Part shown: one piece after another, positions 1-4,730 of the stretch
Position numbering within the stretch: position 1 is the first letter of the stretch
How the letters are laid out: each line of letters opens with the position of its first letter
DNA from: Actinomycetes bacterium
GTDB lineage: Bacteria > Actinomycetota > Acidimicrobiia > Acidimicrobiales > Microtrichaceae
Assembly: GCA_023423475.1 (NCBI GenBank)
Contig: JAFAFN010000509.1
Coordinates: 1 to 5,726, forward strand
Direction of reading: 5' to 3'
Length of the DNA stretch: 5,726 bases
The notes under the pieces: generated by a model
The model's input: the letters and a program-made list of their open reading frames with translations, nothing else
Told to the model about the DNA's origin: nothing
Databases searched by the model: none
Translations under genes and position numbers: made by a program

Positions 1-560
1 GCCTCGACCCGCAGGCCCTGCTCGAGCAGCTCGACGACATCCGCGCCCGGCACGAAGTCGCCCAGCGACGGCAGCTCGTCGAGCGAGTTCAGCCCGAGCC
101 GCTCGAGGAAGGTGTCGGTCGTGCCGAAGAGCGAGGCCTGGCCCGGACCCGGGTCGCGGCCGGTCTCGTCGACGTAGCCGCGCTGCTGCAGCGTGCGCAT
201 GACGCCGTCGACCCCCACACCGCGGATCGCGGCGATCTGGGCACGGGAGATCGGCTGCTTGTAGGCGACGATCGCGAGCGTCTCGAGCGCGGCGGCCGAC
301 AGGCGGGCGGTCTGACCGGTGAGCACGTAGCGCTCGACGTACGCGGCGCAGTCCTCGTGGCTCTGGAAGCGCCAACCGCCGGCGACCTTGACGAGCCGGA
401 AGCCACGTTGCTCCGACTCGTAGGTGGCGGCGAGCTCCTCGAGGAGCTGTTCGACCGCCTCCGGAGAGAGCTCGACGAGCTGTGCGAGCAGCGCGGGATC
501 GGCGGGCTGGTCGGCGACCATGATCACGGCTTCGAGTGCTCGGCGTGCCTCGGTACTCAT
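1..560 (-). CDS. scpB: Segregation and condensation protein B (ScpB), C-terminus cut by window edge
   Basis: ScpB is a winged-helix kleisin-associated (kite) subunit that binds ScpA and, with SMC, forms the bacterial condensin acting on the nucleoid. About 186 residues are visible from the ATG; no stop occurs before position 1, so the end lies outside the window. The N-terminal winged-helix region (about residues 5-75) is followed by the family hallmark ALETLAIVAYKQPISRAQIA (91-110) running into IRGV (112-115), then LFGTT (144-148), FLERLGL (151-157) and LPSLGDF (163-169). The visible length already approaches the usual 180-240 residues, so little should be missing. The start is chosen because an AGGA-type ribosome site precedes it and it lies 23 nt after the scpA stop; the two genes must be co-transcribed. 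Identification is firm from the hallmark motif and the scpA partner. Confidence 0.95.
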   Translation of the reverse strand, partial: MSTEARRALEAVIMVADQPADPALLAQLVELSPEAVEQLLEELAATYESEQRGFRLVKVAGGWRFQSHEDCAAYVERYVLTGQTARLSAAALETLAIVAYKQPISRAQIAAIRGVGVDGVMRTLQQRGYVDETGRDPGPGQASLFGTTDTFLERLGLNSLDELPSLGDFVPGADVVELLEQGLRVE

Positions 561-567
561 GGTGTGG

Positions 568-572
568 TCCTC
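568..572 (-). promoter_or_regulatory. Ribosome binding site of scpB
   Basis: On the minus strand this reads GAGGA, 7 nt before the scpB ATG at 560, inside the 23-nt scpA-scpB gap. It fixes the ATG at 560 rather than the out-of-frame ATG at 575, which meets a stop after five codons. It is the clearest Shine-Dalgarno match in the window; scpA and trpS have none. Confidence 0.7.
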
Positions 573-583
573 ATGATGCGGCC

Positions 584-1363
584 TCAGCCGTCGTAGGCGT
601 CCACGAGCTCCGCCGCGTCAGCAGCGAGCTGCTCGCCACCCTGCCAGTGGATCTCGATGTCGCCGAAGGTGTCGGGCTGACGCAGGTCGACCAGCCCCTG
701 CTTGAAGAGCTCGAGGATGGCCAGGAAGTGCACGACGACCTCGAGGCGCTCGGCGAGCGAGGCGGTGAGCTCGCGGAAGGAGACCCGGCGACGACGGGGC
801 AGCTCGTGGCAGAGATCGGCGACGGCGTCGATGACGCTCGCCCGGATCGGAGCGACGTGGAAGAGGTCGATCTTGACCTGCGGCTTCGGTGCGGTCGCCC
901 GGATGAAGGCGTCCCGCAGACGGAGCGGGTCGACACCCTCGAGCAGGTCGGGCGCGATGTCGAAGAAGCGCTCGTCGGGGCCCACGGTCCTGGCGACCGA
1001 GCGCGCTGCGGCGCTGTGGAAGACCTCGAGCACGTTGGCTGCGTCCTTGAACGTCTTGCACTCGAGCAGCCGTGCCAGGAGGAGGTCGCGCTCCTCCCAC
1101 AGCGAGAGGTCGTCGTCGAGGTCGACGTCGTCGTCACCGGGGAGCAGCCGCTTGGTCTTGAGCTCGACCAGGGTCGCGGCGATGAGCAGGAACTCGGTGG
1201 CGATCTCGAGGTCGAGGTGCTCCATCCGGTTGAGCTCGATCAGGTACGCGTCGACGATCGTCGACAGCGAGATGTCGTACAGGTCGACCTGCTCGCGCAG
1301 GATGAGGTGCAGCAGCAGGTCGAAGGGACCTTCGAACACGGGGGTCTGCACGGCGTAGGCCAC
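584..1363 (-). CDS. scpA: Segregation and condensation protein A (ScpA), kleisin subunit of SMC condensin
   Basis: ScpA is the kleisin that bridges the two SMC heads and binds ScpB, closing the condensin ring used in chromosome organisation. From the GTG at 1363 the product is 259 residues, normal for the family (about 230-280). The N-terminal SMC-neck-binding segment contains VFEGPFDLLLHLILREQVDL (9-28) and a helix with LLIAATLVELKTKRLLP (59-75). An acidic linker follows (about 77-90, Asp-rich). The C-terminal winged helix that binds the other SMC head runs from about 172 to 240 and includes LAILELFKQGLVDL (214-227). An ATG at 1438 in the same frame would add 25 residues (to 284), but that extension has no family-like sequence and would put the palindrome at 1394-1409 inside the gene. 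The GTG at 1363 starts a typical ScpA N-terminus and has a -10 element exactly seven bases upstream, suggesting a leaderless mRNA. It is divergent from trpS and upstream of scpB. The family call is secure; the start is fairly likely. Confidence 0.94.
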   Translation of the reverse strand: MAYAVQTPVFEGPFDLLLHLILREQVDLYDISLSTIVDAYLIELNRMEHLDLEIATEFLLIAATLVELKTKRLLPGDDDVDLDDDLSLWEERDLLLARLLECKTFKDAANVLEVFHSAAARSVARTVGPDERFFDIAPDLLEGVDPLRLRDAFIRATAPKPQVKIDLFHVAPIRASVIDAVADLCHELPRRRRVSFRELTASLAERLEVVVHFLAILELFKQGLVDLRQPDTFGDIEIHWQGGEQLAADAAELVDAYDG

Positions 1364-1369
1364 GAGGAC

Positions 1370-1375
1370 ATCGTA
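1370..1375 (-). promoter_or_regulatory. Putative -10 element of a leaderless scpA-scpB promoter
   Basis: On the minus strand this reads TACGAT, fitting the TANNNT -10 consensus. Its last T is seven bases before the GTG at 1363, so transcription would begin on the start codon. No Shine-Dalgarno sequence precedes the GTG, consistent with a leaderless transcript. A -35 hexamer at the usual distance (about 1393-1399) does not resemble TTGACA; instead the palindrome 1394-1409 lies there. The call is an inference from spacing and consensus. Confidence 0.45.
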
Positions 1376-1393
1376 GCGCTTCGCGTGGCCCGG

Positions 1394-1409
1394 ATCACAC
1401 GCGTGTGAT
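1394..1409. promoter_or_regulatory. Perfect 16-bp palindrome, candidate operator between scpA and trpS
   Basis: The sequence ATCACACGCGTGTGAT equals its own reverse complement over all 16 bases; the next base pair outward (G1393/T1410) breaks the symmetry. It lies 31-46 bp upstream of the scpA GTG, over the -35 position of its inferred promoter, and about 70 bp upstream of the trpS -10. A contiguous dyad in this place is typical of a homodimeric helix-turn-helix regulator. It is not the CRP layout (TGTGA-N6-TCACA has the arms the other way round), nor parS, nor an NrdR box. I cannot name the binding protein. Confidence 0.5.
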
Positions 1410-1479
1410 TTGGACACGGTGCGACCCCACTCCCCCATCGTTGCCGGGAACCGGGTTCAGCCCGCCTCGACCTGCTCGG

Positions 1480-1485
1480 TAGTCT
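1480..1485 (+). promoter_or_regulatory. Putative -10 element of the trpS promoter
   Basis: TAGTCT matches TANNNT and ends eight bases before the trpS ATG at 1494, so the transcript would have a leader of only about zero to two bases. A weak -35 candidate, TTCAGC at 1456-1461, sits 18 bp upstream. There is no purine-rich ribosome site before the ATG, which supports leaderless or nearly leaderless translation. No Trp-rich leader peptide or T-box-like structure is visible upstream. The call is an inference. Confidence 0.4.
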
Positions 1486-1493
1486 CGGCGCCC

Positions 1494-2474
1494 ATGTCAC
1501 GTGTCTTCTCGGGAATCCAGCCCACCGGCGACCTGCACCTCGGCAACCTGCTCGGCGCGGTCCGGAACTGGGTCACCGACCAGCACGTCGCCGACAGCTT
1601 CTATTGCATCGTCGACCTGCACGCGCTCACGGTCCCCAAGGCCCCCGGCGAGGTCGGCGACAAGTCCCTCGAGCTCGCGCAGGTGCTCATCGGCTGCGGT
1701 CTCGACCCGGAGGTCTGCACGTTGTTCGTGCAGAGCCACGTGCGCGAGCACACCGAGCTCGCCTGGCTGATCCAGTGCGTGACGTCGATGGGCGAGCTGC
1801 GGCGCATGACCCAGTTCAAGGACAAGTCCGAGGGCAAGGACTTCGTCTCGGCAGGGCTGTTCACCTACCCGGCGCTCCAGGCCGCCGACATCCTCCTCTA
1901 CGACACCGACCGGGTGCCCGTCGGCGAGGACCAGCGCCAGCACATCGAGCTGACCCGTGACGTCGCGGAGCGCTTCAACTCGCGCTACGGCGACACCTTC
2001 GTGATCCCCCAGGCGACCATTCCCGCCGCAGGTGCCCGGGTCATGGACCTCCAGGTGCCGACCGACAAGATGTCGAAGTCCGCAGCCAGCGACGCCGGCA
2101 CGATCTACGTCTCCGAGGACCTGTCGTCGGTCGCCAAGAAGTTCAAGCGTGCCGTCACCGACTCCGACGGCGAGGTCCGCTACGACGTCGCTGCCAAGCC
2201 GGGTGTGTCGAACCTGTTGTCGATCCTCGGCGCGGTCACGGGGGTCAGCCCCGAGTCCCTCGGCGAGCAGTACACGCAGTACGGGCCGCTCAAGTCCGAC
2301 ACCGCCGACGCGGTCGTTGAGATGCTCCGTCCGATCCAGGAGCGCATCGCGGAGCTGCGCTCGGACCCCGAGCTGACTGCATCGCTGCTCGCGACCGGGG
2401 CGTCGAAGGCCCGCGCCGTCGCGGCGCCCGTCGTCGAGCGTGCGAAGGACAGGATCGGCCTGCTTCCCGGCTGA
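1494..2474 (+). CDS. trpS: Tryptophanyl-tRNA synthetase
   Basis: TrpRS is a cytosolic class I aminoacyl-tRNA synthetase that charges tRNA-Trp with tryptophan using ATP. The 326-residue product is the usual bacterial length (about 325-340). Visible motifs, in order, are SGIQPTGDLHLGN (6-18) holding the HIGH-type signature HLGN, VPVGEDQRQHIEL (141-153), a conserved substrate-pocket segment of the family, and a perfect KMSKS loop (192-196). The rest is the helical anticodon-recognition part. The start ATG at 1494 is chosen because translation begins directly with the conserved SRVFSGIQPTG; a TTG at 1410 would add 28 unconserved residues. The gene is on the opposite strand to everything else here, divergent from scpA and convergent with the HD gene. 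Oddity: its last codons (Leu-Pro-Gly-stop) are part of the first copy of the tandem array that follows. Both class I signatures are intact, so it should be active. Confidence 0.96.
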   Translation: MSRVFSGIQPTGDLHLGNLLGAVRNWVTDQHVADSFYCIVDLHALTVPKAPGEVGDKSLELAQVLIGCGLDPEVCTLFVQSHVREHTELAWLIQCVTSMGELRRMTQFKDKSEGKDFVSAGLFTYPALQAADILLYDTDRVPVGEDQRQHIELTRDVAERFNSRYGDTFVIPQATIPAAGARVMDLQVPTDKMSKSAASDAGTIYVSEDLSSVAKKFKRAVTDSDGEVRYDVAAKPGVSNLLSILGAVTGVSPESLGEQYTQYGPLKSDTADAVVEMLRPIQERIAELRSDPELTASLLATGASKARAVAAPVVERAKDRIGLLPG

Positions 2475-2615
2475 GGGAGCAACTGCTTCCCGGCTGAGGG
2501 AGCAACTGCTTCCCGGCTGAGGGAGCAACTGCTTCCCGGCTGAGGGAGCAACTGCTTCCCGGCTGAGGGAGCAAGAGCTTCCCGGCTGAGGGAGCAAGAG
2601 CTTCCCGGCTGAGGG
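2460..2615. repeat. Tandem array, 23-bp period, six full copies plus one partial, each an imperfect hairpin
   Basis: The 19-bp core GCTTCCCGGCTGAGGGAGC occurs without a change at 2462-2480, 2485-2503, 2508-2526, 2531-2549, 2554-2572 and 2577-2595. A truncated copy (first 16 bases) is at 2600-2615. The 4-bp linkers are AACT four times, then AAGA twice. Within each core GCTTCCC can pair with GGGAGC (six base pairs, one bulged T, loop GGCTGA). Across an AACT linker GGGAGC can instead pair with the next GCTTCCC. The array starts inside the last codons of trpS, includes its stop, and ends one base before the HD gene stop. It therefore fills the convergent gap. No T-tract follows any hairpin, so these are not classical intrinsic terminators, though they could still slow or end transcription from both sides. 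The plus strand has one TGA per unit, while the minus strand is open in all three frames. It resembles no CRISPR, because the 4-bp linkers are too short. Confidence 0.97.
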
Positions 2616-2616
2616 C

Positions 2617-3165
2617 TCAGAGGTCGTCGTCGTCCGCGGCGCTCAGCAGGCGGCCGGCGTCGACCGGCACCGTCCAGCGGTCCTCGGGCTCGTGGTGCTG
2701 CGCGGCCCAGGCGACGACCCGTTCGTCGGAGCCCGCGACGGCCAGCATCTCGGCGCCCAGCTCTGGGTACTGCAGGTAGAGACCGATCTTGCGGGTCATG
2801 CCGCGGCGATCGGCCCACACCCGCGCCATGGAGGAGCCACCGACCGCTTCGGACAACGTCGCCATCACCCGGCCGTAGGTGCCGAGGCCGGCGACGGACT
2901 TACCGACGTCGTGGGTGAGCGCGGCGACGAGCAACCACTCGGCGGCAGGGTCACCCGCGCGCAGGCTGACCCGGTCGAGATGTGCCTCGACCCCGCGGGC
3001 GACGCCGATCGAGTGCGATCGATCGACCGCGGGCATGCGAGCGAAGAGACGACGCTCGTGCTCGTTGAGGTGCGACTCCGCCCAGGCGGTGTCGGCCTCG
3101 GACGGGGCGGACGCGGTGATGGAGCGCATGAACCGGCGGGCGCGGTGCATCGGTCGCAGGCTCAT
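2617..3165 (-). CDS. HD-domain protein, probable metal-dependent phosphohydrolase of unknown substrate
   Basis: The 182-residue soluble protein has the metal-binding pattern of the HD superfamily: His51 in DRSHSIGVARGV (48-59), His85-Asp86 in LTHDVGKSVAGLGTYGR (83-99), His157-His158-Glu159 in WAAQHHEPED (153-162), and possibly Asp178 near the end. HD proteins hydrolyse phosphomonoesters, phosphodiesters or nucleotides; the substrate cannot be read from this sequence. The protein consists of little more than the HD fold, with a basic N-terminus (RPMHRARRFMR) and an acidic tail of four Asp. No signal peptide or membrane span is seen. The ATG at 3165 overlaps the xerD stop as ATGA, with GGGA six bases upstream (3172-3175), indicating translational coupling. 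An in-frame ATG at 3150 is a possible alternative. The stop abuts the tandem array. Family membership is well supported; the role is unknown. Confidence 0.88.
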   Translation of the reverse strand: MSLRPMHRARRFMRSITASAPSEADTAWAESHLNEHERRLFARMPAVDRSHSIGVARGVEAHLDRVSLRAGDPAAEWLLVAALTHDVGKSVAGLGTYGRVMATLSEAVGGSSMARVWADRRGMTRKIGLYLQYPELGAEMLAVAGSDERVVAWAAQHHEPEDRWTVPVDAGRLLSAADDDDL

Positions 3166-4178
3166 CGTTCGTCCCAGGTGGCGCGCGGCGCGTTCGTCGC
3201 GGGAGCTGCCGGGCGACCGGCCGCCCTCGGGTGCGCGGCGTCGTAGGCCGCCCAGAGCCGCTCGTTGGAGACCCGCGTGTAGATCTGCGTGGTGCTGACC
3301 GAGGCGTGACCGAGCAGCTCCTGCACGGTGCGGATGTCGGCGCCGTGGTCGAGCAGGTGCGTCGCGCACGAGTGCCGCAACGAGTGCGGGCTGAGGTGCG
3401 TTCCGACGCCTGCGGCCGCAGCACGACGCTGGAGGATCTGCCACACCCCCTGGCGCGTGAGCCGCGACCCCTTCGAACCGAGGAAGACGGCGTCGGCGTC
3501 GCCGCGTGCGCGCCAGGCGGACGGTCGCAGCACCGGGCGCCCCGTCTCGAGCCATTCGGCCATCGAGCGCACCGCGGGGCGCCCGAGCGGCACGATCCGC
3601 TCCTTGGACCGCTTGCCGAACAGGCGGACCAGTCGGGCATCGAGGTCGACGTCGCCGAAGCCGAGTCCGCAGACCTCGGACACCCGGGCCCCGGTGCCGT
3701 AGAGCAGCTCGACCAGCGCCAGGTCACGAAGGTCGAATGCATGGGAGCGCTCGTCGGCCGCGTCGTCGGCGACCGCGAGCTCGATCCCTTCGAGCAGCGC
3801 GCTCACATCCGCTTCGGAGAGCGCCTTCGGCAGCGGTGAGGGCAGCCGGGGCAACTCGACGTCCGCAGCGGGATCCGTCGCGACGACACCCTCGGTCGAC
3901 AGCCAGCGGTACATCGAGCGCACCGCGACGAGCGACCGGGTGGCCGACGCCGGCGACATTGTCGTGCGCAGCTCGACCGCGAAGTCACCGACGTCGTCCG
4001 CGTTGGCAGCGGCGACCGTGCTCCGGCGCGGGTCCCGCTGGAGGAACGCGACGAAGCGTCGGAGGTCGCGGGTGTAGGCCTCGATCGTCAGGGGTGCCCG
4101 CCCCTTCTCGATCACGAGGTGGCTCAGGAAGTCACGCGCCTCGACCGGCAGCACGTCGTCGCCGGTGGTGGTGCCCAC
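3162..4178 (-). CDS. xerD: Site-specific tyrosine recombinase XerD
   Basis: XerD acts with a partner recombinase (usually XerC) at dif in the terminus to resolve chromosome dimers before division. The N-terminal SAM-like DNA-binding domain spans about 12-100 (FLSHLVIEKGRAPLTIEAYT onward); the catalytic domain spans about 118-310. All six active-site residues can be assigned: Arg165 in GTGARVSE, Lys189 in FGKRSKERIVPLG, His265 and Arg268 in SPHSLRHSCATHLL, His291 in LLGHASVSTTQIYTRV and the nucleophile Tyr300. At 338 residues it is longer than the usual 295-315, owing to an acidic insertion around 133-148 and an Ala/Pro-rich tail after about 315. The start is a GTG three nucleotides after the NUDIX stop, with a weak GGA (4187-4189) eight bases upstream. 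The stop overlaps the HD gene start. Position after pyrG and NUDIX favours XerD over XerC or a phage integrase. Confidence 0.93.
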   Translation of the reverse strand: MGTTTGDDVLPVEARDFLSHLVIEKGRAPLTIEAYTRDLRRFVAFLQRDPRRSTVAAANADDVGDFAVELRTTMSPASATRSLVAVRSMYRWLSTEGVVATDPAADVELPRLPSPLPKALSEADVSALLEGIELAVADDAADERSHAFDLRDLALVELLYGTGARVSEVCGLGFGDVDLDARLVRLFGKRSKERIVPLGRPAVRSMAEWLETGRPVLRPSAWRARGDADAVFLGSKGSRLTRQGVWQILQRRAAAAGVGTHLSPHSLRHSCATHLLDHGADIRTVQELLGHASVSTTQIYTRVSNERLWAAYDAAHPRAAGRPAAPATNAPRATWDER

Positions 4179-4181
4179 CGG

Positions 4182-4730
4182 TCAGGTCCGCTCGTCCACC
4201 CGGGCCGCGGCGAGCGTGACCCCGATGATCGACTTGGCATCGGTCAGCTCACCCGACGCGATCATCGCTGGCATCGACGCGAGCGGCACCCGCAGGACCT
4301 CCATGTGGGACTCCTCGATGCCCTGGCGGTCCGATGGCACCTCGGTCAGGTCGGTGGCGAGGAACACGTGGCTCTCCTCGTCGGTGAAGCCGATCGAGTT
4401 GTGGAACCGTGCGAGCAGCGTCCAGCTCGCCGCCGTCAGCCCGACCTCCTCGACGAGCTCACGGCGGGCGGTGGACTCCGGCGTTTCGTCCGCGACATCA
4501 CGCTTGCCCGCGGGGATCTCGAGCACGAGGTCGTCGACCGCCGCGCGGTACTGGCGGACCATCACGACGTCGTGGTCGTCGGTCAGCGCGACGACCGACA
4601 CCGCGCCGGGGTGGCGCACCACCTCTCGGTGGAACCGGTCACCGTCGGGGCCCTCGAACTCGGCGTCGTAGAGCGTGATGACGTGTCCGTGGTGCAGGGC
4701 ACGCTCGCCGAGGTGTCGGAACCCGCTCAC
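4182..4730 (-). CDS. NUDIX hydrolase, ADP-ribose pyrophosphatase type
   Basis: The family cleaves ADP-ribose, and often other nucleoside diphosphate derivatives, to AMP and ribose 5-phosphate, using Mg or Mn. The product has 182 residues. The NUDIX box spans Gly75 to Leu98: EIPAGK (71-76), then Glu82, and RRELVEEVGL (89-98) with the metal-binding Glu91, Glu94 and Glu95. Substrate-recognition features of ADPRases are present: VRQYRAAVDDLVLEIPAG (58-75) and IGFTDEESHVFLA (113-125); Glu139 or Glu140 may be the extra catalytic acid. The box has one residue more than the classical spacing between Gly and the first Glu, as I recall for the M. tuberculosis ADPRase Rv1700, which also sits between pyrG and xerD. 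The start is a GTG overlapping the pyrG stop (GTGA), so translation is probably coupled. The ADP-ribose substrate is inferred from the family and gene order. Confidence 0.9.
   Translation of the reverse strand: MSGFRHLGERALHHGHVITLYDAEFEGPDGDRFHREVVRHPGAVSVVALTDDHDVVMVRQYRAAVDDLVLEIPAGKRDVADETPESTARRELVEEVGLTAASWTLLARFHNSIGFTDEESHVFLATDLTEVPSDRQGIEESHMEVLRVPLASMPAMIASGELTDAKSIIGVTLAAARVDERT

Noticed and set aside
536..1408. Plus-strand open frame of about 290 codons opposite scpA
   Set aside because: It is a frame shadow of scpA with low-complexity Val/Asp/Glu-rich composition and no recognisable domain.
1394..1409. parS, dif or CRP site, considered because of neighbouring xerD and scpAB
   Set aside because: The palindrome centre and arms do not match parS (TTTCACGTGAAA type), it lacks the two 11-bp arms and 6-bp centre of dif, and the CRP half-sites would be in the opposite orientation.
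1448..1458. Inverted repeat GAACCGGGTTC upstream of trpS, resembling an actinobacterial LexA (SOS) box
   Set aside because: The half sites GAAC and GTTC are separated by three bases, whereas LexA sites need four; short GC-rich dyads like this are common by chance.
1410..1493. N-terminal extension of trpS from a TTG, or a Trp-responsive leader peptide or T-box
   Set aside because: The extension has no TrpRS-like sequence; the region is only 84 bp, holds a -10 element next to the ATG, and has no run of Trp codons or T-box-like structure.
1497..2597. Long minus-strand open frame opposite trpS with a 23-residue-period beginning in the array
   Set aside because: It is antisense to a certain trpS gene; its openness follows from GC-rich codon use and from the stop-free minus strand of the array.
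2462..2615. CRISPR array
   Set aside because: The units are separated by only 4 bp of near-constant sequence, so there are no spacers, and no cas genes are nearby.
2462..2615. Intrinsic Rho-independent terminator
   Set aside because: The hairpins are short and bulged and none is followed by a T-tract on either strand; a termination role remains possible but is not shown by the sequence.
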